Assembly: GCA_035525495.1 (NCBI GenBank)
Contig: DATLED010000081.1
Location: 62,001 to 126,000, forward strand
Reading direction: 5' to 3'
Source of the DNA: DATLED01 sp035525495
GTDB taxonomy: Bacteria > Actinomycetota > Acidimicrobiia > Acidimicrobiales > CADCTF01
DNA: 64,000 nt
Every line of letters begins with the position of its first letter. The stretch's first letter is position 1. This document shows, one piece after another, positions 25,866 through 34,375 of this stretch. Position numbers and translations under genes: made by a program. Below the pieces are notes generated by a model that did not search any database, was not told the origin of the DNA, and worked only from the letters and a program-made list of their open reading frames with translations.

Positions 25866-26744
25866 TCATGACGACACCGGCCGATGCCGGGGAGTGGCGA
25901 TCCCGGCGCGCAGCCCGCTGGCGATCGTCGCGGCTGCCTCCCGAGCGGTCAGACCAGCTGCGTTGGCTGCGGCCGTGAGCTGTTCGACGACGTCGGCTTC
26001 GTCGAGATGCCCGCTGCCGGCCAGTTGGCCGAGGGCGAACGCGGCCCGGTTGAGGGTGTGGTTGCGGACGCCTTCGACGCTTGCCCTCACCGCCGCGGTC
26101 TCGGCGTCGAGGGCCGCTCGGGCCCAGGCGTCCACGTTCGACGGCAACTCGCGCCGCTCGGTCACGGGCGGTTGCGCCGGGAGGCACTGCTCGAGAAGCC
26201 AGGCGGGCATGGCCACGATGGGCGCCTCGATCCAGCGGTAGCGCCCGCCGCTGGCGTGGCGGCTCGGGGAAACGAGCACGTAGCCGCCGTCGCCGCGGAC
26301 GTCGATGCCGGCGCCGACGCGCCCGGCGCTGTTCGGCACCGTGACGCCGGGGTGCACGAACCAGAGGTGCCGACCGCCGCCTCCGGTGACGGCCTGAAGC
26401 GTCAGCGGGAGGTCGCCGTGCTCGAGCAGAAGGCCGGCGAGGGACTCGTCGCCGCCGTGGTCGGGGTCGATGTCGAGAACGACGACGCCCGCTCCCTCGG
26501 GTGCTGCGCCGGTGCGGACGCCGATGTTGGCGTCGGGCCACTGCGACCACCAGCGGCGGATCGTGTCGGTGTCGGCGGTCGCCTGGTGGAGGCCGTGTCG
26601 GGTGCGCGGGTGCTTCCCGGCGCTCGGGCAGTCGGTGTCGCCGCAGCTGCAGCGACCTGCGGTGGCGTGGTGGCACGGCAGCACCGGCCAGTTGCGGCGG
26701 GCGAGGCCGAGGGCGACGGGCGCCGTGCGGAAGGTTGAGGGCAT
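25866..26744 (-). CDS. Bifunctional DNA primase/polymerase (Prim-Pol)
   Basis: The 292-residue product is an archaeo-eukaryotic-type primase. It has a Cys-rich segment CSCGDTDCPSAGKHPR near residues 32-47 and catalytic acids D91 and D93 in VVLDIDPDHGG. The metal/nucleotide histidine is H126 in TGGGGRHLWF, and GIDVRGDGGYVLVSPS completes the core. It would prime DNA synthesis during replication of the element or conversion of transferred single strands to duplex. The ATG at 26744 has AGGAGG 4 bases upstream. It is on the same strand as the ArdC- and ParB-like genes. Confidence 0.85.
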   Translation of the reverse strand: MPSTFRTAPVALGLARRNWPVLPCHHATAGRCSCGDTDCPSAGKHPRTRHGLHQATADTDTIRRWWSQWPDANIGVRTGAAPEGAGVVVLDIDPDHGGDESLAGLLLEHGDLPLTLQAVTGGGGRHLWFVHPGVTVPNSAGRVGAGIDVRGDGGYVLVSPSRHASGGRYRWIEAPIVAMPAWLLEQCLPAQPPVTERRELPSNVDAWARAALDAETAAVRASVEGVRNHTLNRAAFALGQLAGSGHLDEADVVEQLTAAANAAGLTAREAAATIASGLRAGIATPRHRPVSS

Positions 26745-26884
26745 GGGTCCTCCTGGTGGGCGATGCGCTCCGGCTTCGGGCCGGGCGCAAGTGGTCGGGG
26801 TCGTTGATGCCTGCGGGGGAGTCCCGCCCCCCGGCGATCGGTACGGGAGGGGGCGTCCCCGGCGGGGTGATTGCGGCGGGCCGA

Positions 26885-26907
26885 CCGCGGGCTTCCCCAA
26901 GCCGCGG
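26885..26907 (-). terminator. Probable terminator after the small wHTH-like gene
   Basis: CCGCGGGCTT, a CCCC loop and AAGCCGCGG form a 9-base-pair stem with one bulged base, 13 bases beyond the stop at 26920 on the minus strand. A poor T-run makes this a moderate call. Confidence 0.45.
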
Positions 26908-26919
26908 CCGGCCGGTCCG

Positions 26920-27342
26920 CTACCCCACCTCTCGGTGGGGGTCCTGGCCGAAGGTCTGGTGGTGGAGTTCGGCGACGAAGGCGGGGAGCCGCTCGAGGTG
27001 CCGGGCGCTGACCGGCGGGGCGGTGAGGCGGACGAGGTGGTGGTCGTCGTCGAGGGGGACGAGGAGCCGGAACTGGGCGAGTCGGGTGAGGGTGCGGCGC
27101 ACCATCCCGTGGCGGCCGTCGCCGCGGTGGATGCCGTGGGCCTCGGCGAGGGTGGCGAGCTCCCAGGTGACTTGGGGTTCGCGGCGGAGCTGGGCGGCGA
27201 GGGTGCCCCACATCAGCCAGCTGCTGGGCCCGATGAGGGGGAGCCAGGCGAGGCGGCTGTAGGTGCCCTCGGGGTCGCAGTCGGTGTGGTCGAGGGTGGG
27301 GTCGGCCCACGGCTCGAAGGTGAGAACCTGGAGTTCGTCCAT
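26920..27342 (-). CDS. Small putative winged-helix protein, paralogue of the gene at 29644
   Basis: The 140-residue product contains WLPLIGPSSWLMWGTLAAQL followed by helices and MVRRTLTRLAQFRLL. The gene at 29644 encodes the matching WLPILGPSTFLAWRLVAGEI and IVRTLRRLERFGI with the same spacing, so the two are paralogues. The arrangement of three helices and a likely wing suggests a winged helix-turn-helix, possibly a regulator of element replication. The ATG has AAAGG about 9 bases upstream. Palindromic element B lies about 100 bases upstream. Confidence 0.6.
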   Translation of the reverse strand: MDELQVLTFEPWADPTLDHTDCDPEGTYSRLAWLPLIGPSSWLMWGTLAAQLRREPQVTWELATLAEAHGIHRGDGRHGMVRRTLTRLAQFRLLVPLDDDHHLVRLTAPPVSARHLERLPAFVAELHHQTFGQDPHREVG

Positions 27343-27442
27343 GGCGGGTTGCCTTTCGGCGGGGCGGGTGGCGGATGGCCGCCGGCGGCCCCTGGAGCGC
27401 CGGCTGCGCTGCGCCGTCCACCACGGCCCATCGGGCGGGCGG

Positions 27443-27521
27443 TCAACCGGCGAGCGCAGCGAGAGGCGAGTGCCCTAGCGAGCGAGCGTCAGCGAGGGAG
27501 TGGGTCGAGCCGGCCGGTTGA
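27443..27521. repeat. Palindromic element B, near-duplicate of element C
   Basis: TCAACCGG at the left and CCGGTTGA at the right form matching arms. The last 51 bases (27471-27521) match 29491-29540 of element C, differing only by one inserted T and one G/T change. Similarity continues to the right as GGGTCGTGGTAG. The element lies about 100 bases upstream of the minus-strand gene starting at 27342. Confidence 0.7.
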
Positions 27522-27545
27522 GGGCCCGGCGGGTCGTGGTAGGCG

Positions 27546-27899
27546 TGGAGCAGTCAGCCGGAGCACTCCACGGGGTCGACGTCCGAGGTGTCCGACCCGC
27601 TCGGCGAACGCACTCCGCCTGACGGCGCCGGGTCTGGCATCGTGCGCGGGCCGCCAATCGACTCGTTGACTGCAGACGCCCACGCGGCGGCGTCGCCTCT
27701 GGTGCTCACCACCTCGGGCAGCGGGGGAGTCGTTGGGGGACCCGCACGGGGCTTGCTTGGCGAACACGGGCGCCTCGGTGCAGCACTCGCGTCGGGGGGA
27801 CCGCGCAACTACGCTGGTGTTGGACCTCGACGCGGGGTTGATCGCGTCCGCACCGTCAGGCTGGCAATTGGGCCGGCTCTCTTCAACGAGGAGGACGAC
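27546..27899. other. Intergenic region upstream of the XseA-like gene
   Basis: About 350 bases between element B and the XseA-like start hold no gene with credible codon use on either strand. No clear promoter, tRNA or repeat was found. The promoter of the XseA-like gene is expected here. Confidence 0.4.
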
Positions 27900-28970
27900 G
27901 TGGACCCCACCTTCGACCGCGCAGGTGACGACGATCCGGGCGGCGAGATCGTCTGGCTGTTCGACGCCGACGCCACCCCAGACCCCGAGCCCTGTTCACC
28001 CGCCGAGTTGTTCAGGCGGCTGGACCTGGCCGCCGAGCGGGCCGGGCTGACCACGGTCGCCGTGCGCGGGGCCATCCGCGGCCTTCGCCGCCGTGGTCGC
28101 ATCGTCACGTTCGAGCTCACGGACGCCGACACGGCCGGCACCGACAGCGCCGACGCGCTGGTTCGGGTGGTCGTGTTCCCGGACCAGGTGCGCGACATCG
28201 AGCGCGCCGCCTCTGCTGGTGGCCGTGGTCTCGCCGAGGGCGCGCCGGCAACGGTCTCTGGCGCCGTGCGCTTCGATCCGCCCTACGGCGGGGTGAGGAT
28301 CGCCGCCGCCACCGTTGAGGTCCACGAGGGCGAGACCGAACACGCCACCCGCACGGCGCAACTCCTCCGCGACCTCGAGCGCGAAGGACTTCTCACCCGC
28401 CAGGCCGCCCTCGTCGTCCCCGGACGCCCGTTGCGCGTCGGGCTCATCACCTCGCCGGGCACCGCCGGCGACGCCGACATCTCGGCGCTCCTCGAGGCGT
28501 CCGGCTTCGAGTGGCAACTGTTGCGCCAGCCGGCGCCCATGGCGGGACCGAACGCGCCAGATGCGGTTGCCGCCGCCATCTGGCTCCTGGCTCGACTAAA
28601 GCCCGACGTGATCGTTGTCGCGAGGGGTGGCGGTGGCCGGACGGAGCTCGACTGTTGGGACACCGACGTAGTCGGCAGGGCGATCGCAGAAGCGCCCGTG
28701 CCGGTGTGGACGGCGATCGGTCACGCTCCCGATGCCACCGTCGCTGATCGGGTGGCCAACAGGTCGTGTCCGACGCCGTCGGCGGCTGCCGCGGACCTGG
28801 TGGCCAGAGTCCGGGACTTCGAACGTCACCGCCATGAGCGTGTCGTGTTCGCCGAGCACCGCCAGCGGGTGGCGGTCGAGCGGGCAAAGGTCCGCCGGGC
28901 CCGGTTGGTCGCCGTCGCCGCTCTCGTCGCCTTCGTGCTGGTGGTGATGCTCGTGGCGGCGTTGGGCTGA
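27900..28970 (+). CDS. XseA-like protein (exodeoxyribonuclease VII large-subunit core) with C-terminal membrane helix
   Basis: The 356-residue product has an N-terminal OB-fold part and the XseA catalytic core. The core includes GLITSPGTAGDADI, PDVIVVARGGGGRTEL, a conserved acidic 'CWDTDVVGRAI', and PVWTAIGHAPDATVADRVA followed by CPTPSAAA. ExoVII degrades single-stranded DNA and normally needs a small subunit, XseB, and a long coiled-coil arm. Here the arm is cut short, and the C-terminus instead ends in a hydrophobic helix of about 20 residues (VAVAALVAFVLVVMLVAALG). No xseB is present. The GTG at 27900 has GAGGAG 6 bases upstream; the longer frame upstream lacks family similarity. Confidence 0.8.
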   Translation: MDPTFDRAGDDDPGGEIVWLFDADATPDPEPCSPAELFRRLDLAAERAGLTTVAVRGAIRGLRRRGRIVTFELTDADTAGTDSADALVRVVVFPDQVRDIERAASAGGRGLAEGAPATVSGAVRFDPPYGGVRIAAATVEVHEGETEHATRTAQLLRDLEREGLLTRQAALVVPGRPLRVGLITSPGTAGDADISALLEASGFEWQLLRQPAPMAGPNAPDAVAAAIWLLARLKPDVIVVARGGGGRTELDCWDTDVVGRAIAEAPVPVWTAIGHAPDATVADRVANRSCPTPSAAAADLVARVRDFERHRHERVVFAEHRQRVAVERAKVRRARLVAVAALVAFVLVVMLVAALG

Positions 28971-28975
28971 ACGCG

Positions 28976-29006
28976 ACGAGGGGGACGGCCGAGCCGTCCC
29001 CCTCGT
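28976..29006. terminator. Bidirectional terminator between convergent genes
   Basis: ACGAGGGGGACGGC and GCCGTCCCCCTCGT form a perfect 14-base stem around a 3-base loop. It lies between the stops of the XseA-like gene (28970) and ssb (29022), and can serve both. Confidence 0.85.
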
Positions 29007-29021
29007 GTGTGGTTCGTTGGT

Positions 29022-29369
29022 TCAGGCGGCGGTTGGCGTCGCCTCCGATTCCTCCCGCCGGGGGGCGTCGAGGAACTGCACCCGGTTGGCGAGGACCTCG
29101 ACCCGGCTGCGCCGCTCGCTGGACTCGTTGTCGATCCAGCTTTGGTGGCGTAGGGCGCCCTCGATGAGGACCTGGCGGCCCTTGGCGAGATGGGTGGCGC
29201 ACGCTTCGGCGAGTTGGCCGAAGGCGACCACGTCGAAGAAGTCGGCGTTGTCGCCCTCGCCGGGGCGGGGCACGGCGATGCGCATCGGTGCGACCGCCTT
29301 GCCCGACTCGGCGTAGCGGAGCTCAGGGTCTCGGGTGAGTCGGCCGACGCCGATCCAGATGTTCGTCAT
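29022..29369 (-). CDS. ssb: Single-stranded DNA-binding protein
   Basis: The 115-residue product is a short SSB with the usual OB-fold signatures: IWIGVGRLTRDPELRY at the start, then FDVVAFGQLAEACATHLAKGRQVLIEG, and SRVEVLANRVQFLD near the end. It lacks the long acidic tail of housekeeping SSBs. It would coat the transferred strand in the recipient. The ATG has AAAGGAAG upstream. Palindromic element C lies about 90 bases upstream of the start. Confidence 0.88.
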   Translation of the reverse strand: MTNIWIGVGRLTRDPELRYAESGKAVAPMRIAVPRPGEGDNADFFDVVAFGQLAEACATHLAKGRQVLIEGALRHQSWIDNESSERRSRVEVLANRVQFLDAPRREESEATPTAA

Positions 29370-29455
29370 GGGACTACTTCCTTTCGGTGGGGATGTCCTC
29401 CGGGCGGGTGCCCGTCGGCTTCGGCGGCTGGCAACCACGACCGAACGGTGGTGGG

Positions 29456-29540
29456 TCAACCGGCGCCTGCGAGGCGAGAGCCGCCAGGCGTGCCCTAGCG
29501 AGCGAGCGCAGCGAGGGAGTGGGTCGAGCCGTCCGGTTGA
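29456..29540. repeat. Palindromic element C, near-duplicate of element B
   Basis: TCAACCGG and CCGGTTGA arms flank an interior of GAGCG/GCGAG words. Bases 29491-29540 match element B almost exactly. It precedes ssb by about 90 bases on the minus strand, the same geometry as element B and its gene. Confidence 0.7.
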
Positions 29541-29643
29541 CGCGACGCCGGGTCGTGGTAGCGGTCGTCGACGTTGCCGACGGGCATCCGGGGGACTCCC
29601 CCGACCGCGTGAAGGAGCCGTCCCGAACCTCCCGCAGTCGGCG

Positions 29644-30063
29644 TCACGACGCCTGGGCCCGGGAGTCGGTGAGCCGATCATGGCGGGCGCGCACCGCCTC
29701 GTGGAGCCGCGCCAGCTGCGTCGGCGTGGCCGGAGGCAACTCCTCGCGGACGAGAACGAGGTCGTCGGTGATCGCCCTCGTGATGCCGAACCGTTCGAGC
29801 CGTCGCAGCGTCCGGACGATCGCCGCCTGCTGACCGCTCGGTGAGCCCAGGCCGAGGTCGGCCGCCAGCCGGTCGAGCGTGGTCGACACGCCGGCAGGAT
29901 GGTGCTGGATCTCGCCGGCGACGAGGCGCCAGGCGAGAAACGTCGACGGTCCGAGGATCGGAAGCCACACGGCGGTGGCGTAGTAGGAGCTCGGGCCGTA
30001 GTAGCCGACGGGACCGGGCAACCCGTTCGGAGGTGCCGGGAGGAAGCGGATCCGCCCGATCAC
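29644..30063 (-). CDS. Small putative winged-helix protein, paralogue of the gene at 26920
   Basis: The 139-residue product shares with the 26920 gene the segment WLPILGPSTFLAWRLVAGEI and the helix IVRTLRRLERFGI at matching spacing. The N-terminus is Gly/Pro-rich and the C-terminus is an Ala/Arg/His-rich helix. The GTG at 30063 overlaps the upstream stop as GTGA, so it is translationally coupled to the sigma-like gene. Function unknown; a DNA-binding regulator is plausible. Confidence 0.6.
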   Translation of the reverse strand: MIGRIRFLPAPPNGLPGPVGYYGPSSYYATAVWLPILGPSTFLAWRLVAGEIQHHPAGVSTTLDRLAADLGLGSPSGQQAAIVRTLRRLERFGITRAITDDLVLVREELPPATPTQLARLHEAVRARHDRLTDSRAQAS

Positions 30064-30782
30064 GCGGCTGCTCCGGCGATGAGGACCGCCTCGGCGTTGC
30101 GCCGGCGCCACTGCAGGGTGCGGACGGGAGTGCCCGTGCGACGCGCGATCGACGGGAGGTCCTCTCCCTCGATGTGCGTGGCAACAATGAGTGCCGCCCA
30201 GTGCGACGGCACGCGACCAGCAGCCACGGCATCCTCAATGACGTCCCGAAGTTCCTCGCCGGGAGTCGGTTGTGGCGCCTCGATTTGGCCGCGGAGCAAC
30301 CGCGGTTCGAGGGGCGTCATCCGCTCACGGTCATTCAGAACTCGCCGAGCCAGGCGAGAAAGGTCTTGGTTGGCGTCGAGCAGGATGTTGGCTGCGACCT
30401 TCCGCGGCCGGCGGTCGACCGGATATCGGCGGATGCGGGCGTAGACCGCTGCGACAGCGGCGGCGGCCCGCTCGTCCGAGGAGCCGAGCGCCCACCACCT
30501 CGCTGCCAGCCGGCATGTGCCCGGCAGCAGCAACTGGAGCAGGGTGCGGGCAGCGATGTCGGAACCGTCCGCTGCCCGCCGAGCGAGATGCGCCATCACG
30601 GGGTCGGCGGCCTCCGGTGCCGCTCGTCGCACGCTTGGTACGAGGAGGTCAGGGCTTGCCGCGCCCGCCAACGCGCAGGCCTCCGCAAGCTCGTCTGCGA
30701 TCGCTGGGCGTCGGATCAAAGCGATCCACTCCCGGTCGAGTTGAGTGAACACGCTGTCTACAGGGCCCTCTGAGCTGGTCAT
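30060..30782 (-). CDS. Sigma-factor-like regulator
   Basis: The 240-residue product has a helical central part resembling sigma region 2, with AARTLLQLLLPGTCRLAARWW followed by AAAVAAVYARIRRYPVDRR. It has a C-terminal helix-turn-helix, LPSIARRTGTPVRTLQWRRRNAEAVL. Such sigma-like proteins are found on actinobacterial integrative elements and may switch their genes on, though sigma activity is not shown. The ATG at 30782 is chosen over the long upstream frame, which overlaps dpdC antisense. It is divergent from the dpd operon across a 265-base intergenic region, so it could control that operon or the element genes. No clear promoter was found in the gap. Confidence 0.55.
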   Translation of the reverse strand: MTSSEGPVDSVFTQLDREWIALIRRPAIADELAEACALAGAASPDLLVPSVRRAAPEAADPVMAHLARRAADGSDIAARTLLQLLLPGTCRLAARWWALGSSDERAAAAVAAVYARIRRYPVDRRPRKVAANILLDANQDLSRLARRVLNDRERMTPLEPRLLRGQIEAPQPTPGEELRDVIEDAVAAGRVPSHWAALIVATHIEGEDLPSIARRTGTPVRTLQWRRRNAEAVLIAGAAA

Positions 30783-31047
30783 AGAGGCACCAAACGGGGA
30801 GGGACTCCCCGAAGCACTCCCCTCGAGCTCCGGCGCCAAGAAATTTCGGCGCCCGGCGGCGAGGGACTCCCTCCCGTGCAGTTGCGAGCAGCGACGTGCC
30901 GAGGAGCCCAGTAGTTGTTCCGCAGTAGGTCCTTCCAGGATGCGCGAACGGCGACGGCGAGGTGAGCTACGCTCCGGACGGGCTGCGTTGTTGCAGTTAC
31001 TCGGACCGATCGGTTCCTCCCGGATGCAGTTATTAGAGAGGCCCGTA

Positions 31048-32001
31048 GTGACACCCATCCAGCAACTCGTCCTCAGCTGCACGAAGCGGAAGCGTAAGGA
31101 CGCTTCTGCGGGCAACCACCGCCTGCGTGACGTTCCGCCGGCTTCCCCAACGGTGCGGGCCGCAGCTTGGGTCGAGGCGGTCTCCAATGCGCCGACCTGG
31201 GGTCCAGCGCGCGACCTGTACGTCGGGGAGTACTGGCAGGCGGGACTCGACTTGGCCCGAGCGTCGGCCCGTCGGACACAGACCGAGGTCTACGTGCTGT
31301 CCGCCGGACTCGGCCTCGTCCACTCGGCTGCGGCAGTCCCCGGCTACGCCGCGACATTCACCCGGGCGCACCCGGACTCCGTCGTTATTGGCCAAGGTGA
31401 AGGCCCCTCGGCCGAGCGGCGGGCTTGGTGGGACGCACTCGCCGACTGGACCGGCCCGGGCGATCGCAGCGGCCCGAGGCGGCTGGGTGACCTTGCCACG
31501 ACCCCGGGTGCTCACCTCCTTGTGTGTGCGGGACCGGACTACATCGACGCGACGGGCGACGATCTGCGCGCCGCCCACAAGGTGCTTGGTGACGAGCGCC
31601 TCGTGATCGTCGGGTCTGGTGACTCCCCCGAGGGCCTCGACGACGTGTGGGTTCAGTGCCCCGGCCAACTGCGGATGCGGTTCGGGGGATCGATGTCGTC
31701 GACGAGCGTTCGGCTCGCCCGGGCGATGCTCGAAGCACTCAGCCCGAGTGAGCGCATGGGAGCGCGGCAAGCCCGCGCGTTCATCGCCAACGCTCTGAAA
31801 AGCACCGAGGCGCTGCCCAGGTTCGATCGGGCCCGCCTGTCGGATGACGATGTTCTCGCATGGATCCGCGCTGACGCGCAGGCGCACCCGGCGACGACGA
31901 ACAAGTCCGCTGCTCTGCGCCGGCTTCGCGACGACGGTAGGGCTTGCGAACAGAGTCGGTTCGCTCGCCTCTACGACGCGGCACGGACGGGGCAGCGATG
32001 A
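31048..32001 (+). CDS. dpdC: DpdC, needed for preQ0-to-ADG conversion in the Dpd system
   Basis: The 317-residue product has the segment LVLSCTKRK at 7-15, a YxGxxW-like stretch LYVGEYWQAG at 58-67, and YVLSAGLGLV at 82-91. This matches the YaaA/DUF6884-like fold that I associate with DpdC. In Salmonella Montevideo, DpdC is required to convert inserted 7-cyano-7-deazaguanine (preQ0) into 7-amido-7-deazaguanine. The GTG at 31048 has AGAGAGG 7 bases upstream. Its stop overlaps the next gene as ATGA. It is the first gene of the modification operon. The name rests on motif and context. Confidence 0.75.
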   Translation: MTPIQQLVLSCTKRKRKDASAGNHRLRDVPPASPTVRAAAWVEAVSNAPTWGPARDLYVGEYWQAGLDLARASARRTQTEVYVLSAGLGLVHSAAAVPGYAATFTRAHPDSVVIGQGEGPSAERRAWWDALADWTGPGDRSGPRRLGDLATTPGAHLLVCAGPDYIDATGDDLRAAHKVLGDERLVIVGSGDSPEGLDDVWVQCPGQLRMRFGGSMSSTSVRLARAMLEALSPSERMGARQARAFIANALKSTEALPRFDRARLSDDDVLAWIRADAQAHPATTNKSAALRRLRDDGRACEQSRFARLYDAARTGQR

Positions 32002-33113
32002 GGGTCCTCCGGCGTCGCGCCTTGTGCATCGAGCAGACAAAGTCCGGCCCGCTGTACCTGTTCACCCTCCGCGCTGACGAGATCTTCGACGTTGCGGAGG
32101 TGACGCGCATCAACCGTTCGCGGTCGAACGAACTGATCGGCTACCAGCGCGCCGAGGTCCGTGAGCACGTCGGCGACATCCTCGAGTACCTCAACGGCGA
32201 CGACGTGCTGTTTCCCAACTCGATCATCCTGGCGCTGTGCGCATCCGTCCGTTTCCGGCGTAGCAGGGGCCCCGAGAACGACGACGGTCTGGCGAAGGCC
32301 GGCCTCCTCGAGATCCCGCTGCCGGGTCCCGATGGCCCCCGACCTGCGTGGATCGTCGACGGCCAACAGAGGGCCCTCGCTCTGTCGAGGGCTGAGCGTC
32401 GGGATCTGCCCGTGCCGATCAGCGCCTTCGTCGCCGAGACGGTCGGCCAGCAGCGCGACCAGTTCCTGCGCATCAACAACACCAAGCCGCTCCCGCGGGG
32501 ACTTGTTACAGAGCTACTGCCCGAGGTCTCGATTCCTCTTCCACGGGGCCTCGCCGCCAAGCAGGTGCCGTCGGAGATTTGCGGCCTCCTCAACGATCAG
32601 GCGGACTCGCCCTTCCACGGCCTCATCCGCCGTGCGTCCACGCCGAGGGGCAGCGGTGCGGTGATCACCGACACGAGTGTCATCGACATGCTTCGCGAGA
32701 GCATCTCGTCGCCATCGGGTTGTCTGTTCCCGTACAGGAATTTGGCGACGGGGGAAACCGACTTCGAGGCGATCTGGCGCATCGTCGTCACGTACTGGTC
32801 GGGCGTGCAGGCCGCCTTTCCCGAGGCGTGGGGACGACCGCCTCAACAGAGCCGCTTGATGCACGGGGTCGGCATCCGTGCCATGGGCCGTCTGATGGAC
32901 AAAGTCATGGGCGCCGTCCACCCCGCCGACGCAGATCTCGCCGGCCATGTTGAGCGGGCGATGGCGCGGATCGCGCCGTCGTGCCGTTGGACCAGCGGGA
33001 CCTGGGACGAGTTGTCGCTGCAGTGGAACGACGTCGAGAGCACCAACCGCAACGAACGACTCCTCACCAACCTGTTGGTGCGCCTCTACTTCGGCGGGGG
33101 GGAGGCGGCGTGA
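31998..33113 (+). CDS. dpdB: DpdB, DGQHR-domain partner of DpdA (copy 1)
   Basis: The 371-residue product is a DndB-like protein. Its DGQHR-type motif is VDGQQR at 120-125. It also shares YQRAEV and NTKPLPRGLVTELLP with the copy at 34368. DpdB acts with DpdA to put preQ0 into DNA and is thought to be a ParB-superfamily protein. The ATG at 31998 overlaps the dpdC stop as ATGA; the dpdA start overlaps its own stop as GTGA. The gene is one of two paralogues flanking dpdA. Confidence 0.82.
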   Translation: MRVLRRRALCIEQTKSGPLYLFTLRADEIFDVAEVTRINRSRSNELIGYQRAEVREHVGDILEYLNGDDVLFPNSIILALCASVRFRRSRGPENDDGLAKAGLLEIPLPGPDGPRPAWIVDGQQRALALSRAERRDLPVPISAFVAETVGQQRDQFLRINNTKPLPRGLVTELLPEVSIPLPRGLAAKQVPSEICGLLNDQADSPFHGLIRRASTPRGSGAVITDTSVIDMLRESISSPSGCLFPYRNLATGETDFEAIWRIVVTYWSGVQAAFPEAWGRPPQQSRLMHGVGIRAMGRLMDKVMGAVHPADADLAGHVERAMARIAPSCRWTSGTWDELSLQWNDVESTNRNERLLTNLLVRLYFGGGEAA

Positions 33114-34375
33114 AGTTCTTCTTCCCGGACAGCCAGGACCAGGTCGATCCCAGCTTCGACTTCAAGACCGAGCAACGGTCGATTTACCGAGTCCGGCAAC
33201 GCGATGACCGCTACGCGCACGAGGTGATCCAACCGGCGCCCTACGACGGCCTCCTGTTGTCCAAACCCATCGTCGATGGACTTCCTGGAGCCAGTGGGAA
33301 GTACACGGCGGCGCAACGCAACCGGCTCTACCGAGAAGGCGCTCGTCGATTCTTCAGACTGGCGAACGGTCCGTCGACGCTCCGGGTGATGGGCGACTGC
33401 GGAGCGTTCACGTACGTACGAGAACGTGAGCCCGTATACACCGTCGACGAGGTCATCGAGTTTTACGACGGATGCGAGTTCGACATCGGAATCTCACCAG
33501 ACCACGCCGTGTTCGGCTACGACGCCGCGCTCGACGAGTCGGGGCCCGGCGACGTGCCCGAGGACTGGCGGTTCCGTCAGCAGTTGACCGTCTCGCTCGC
33601 AGGCGAGTTCCTCGCAGCCCACAAGCAGCGCAGATGTACGTTCGAGCCCGTCGCTGTCGCGCACGGATGGAGTCCGCGTTCTTATGCGTCGTCGGTCCAG
33701 GACTTGCAGAAGGTGGGCTACCGCCGCATCGCCCTGGGAGGCATGGTGCCTTTGAAAACCCCGGACATCCTCGCCAGCCTCAAAGCCGTCCGTCCGGTCC
33801 TGGCACGTCGCACCGAACTTCATCTGTTGGGTGTGACCCGCACCGCGCACGTCCAAGAGTTCGCGCGGCATCGCGTCACGAGCTTCGACAGCACATCACC
33901 GTTTATGCAGGCCTTCAAGGACGACAAGGACAATTACTACGCCCTCGACCGCACATACGTCGCCATCCGAGTACCGCAAGTCGACGGGAACACAAAGCTC
34001 CGGTCGATGGTGACCGCCGGATTGGTGGACCAGAGGCAGGCCCGACGACTCGAGCGGACCTGTCTCGAGCGGCTCCGCAAGTTCGACGCCGAGCGATGCA
34101 GCGTCTCGTCCGTGATCGACGCCGTGTGTAGCTACAGCGCGCTCCTCGGAGACACGAAGGACCGAAGTTCCACGTACACCGAGACGCTCGAGGCCAGGCC
34201 GTGGCGATCCTGCAGTTGCACTGTGTGCGCGTCGATCGGGGTCGAAGTGATCATCTTCCGGGGAGCAGACCGCAATCGACGCCGCGGCTTTCACAATCTC
34301 TCTGTTTTTGCGCGGCGGCTGAGCCGAGACCTCAACGCCGTGCCTGGCACGAAGACGGGGGCCCAGCGTGCCTAA
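33110..34375 (+). CDS. dpdA: DpdA, DNA-guanine transglycosylase (preQ0 inserted into DNA)
   Basis: DpdA swaps a guanine base in DNA for preQ0. The 421-residue product is a tRNA-guanine transglycosylase homologue. The first catalytic aspartate is D96 in GDCGAF, and the second is D260 in TSFDSTSP. A zinc site lies at C368, C370, C373 and H395 (CSCTVC then H), the C-x-C-x2-C-H set of TGT enzymes. Gene context (dpdB twice, dpdC, preQ0 genes) rules out a tRNA enzyme. The GTG start overlaps the dpdB stop as GTGA and follows a G-rich ribosome site. No frameshift or missing motif is seen. Confidence 0.9.
   Translation: MKFFFPDSQDQVDPSFDFKTEQRSIYRVRQRDDRYAHEVIQPAPYDGLLLSKPIVDGLPGASGKYTAAQRNRLYREGARRFFRLANGPSTLRVMGDCGAFTYVREREPVYTVDEVIEFYDGCEFDIGISPDHAVFGYDAALDESGPGDVPEDWRFRQQLTVSLAGEFLAAHKQRRCTFEPVAVAHGWSPRSYASSVQDLQKVGYRRIALGGMVPLKTPDILASLKAVRPVLARRTELHLLGVTRTAHVQEFARHRVTSFDSTSPFMQAFKDDKDNYYALDRTYVAIRVPQVDGNTKLRSMVTAGLVDQRQARRLERTCLERLRKFDAERCSVSSVIDAVCSYSALLGDTKDRSSTYTETLEARPWRSCSCTVCASIGVEVIIFRGADRNRRRGFHNLSVFARRLSRDLNAVPGTKTGAQRA

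Noticed and set aside
25681..29540. CRISPR array or insertion sequence ends
   Set aside because: The palindromes are few, irregularly spaced and without spacers or a transposase.
33110..34375. tRNA-guanine transglycosylase (tgt) of queuosine synthesis
   Set aside because: Coupled to dpdB and dpdC, and QueA/QueG-type queuosine genes are absent; the DNA-modifying type is favoured.
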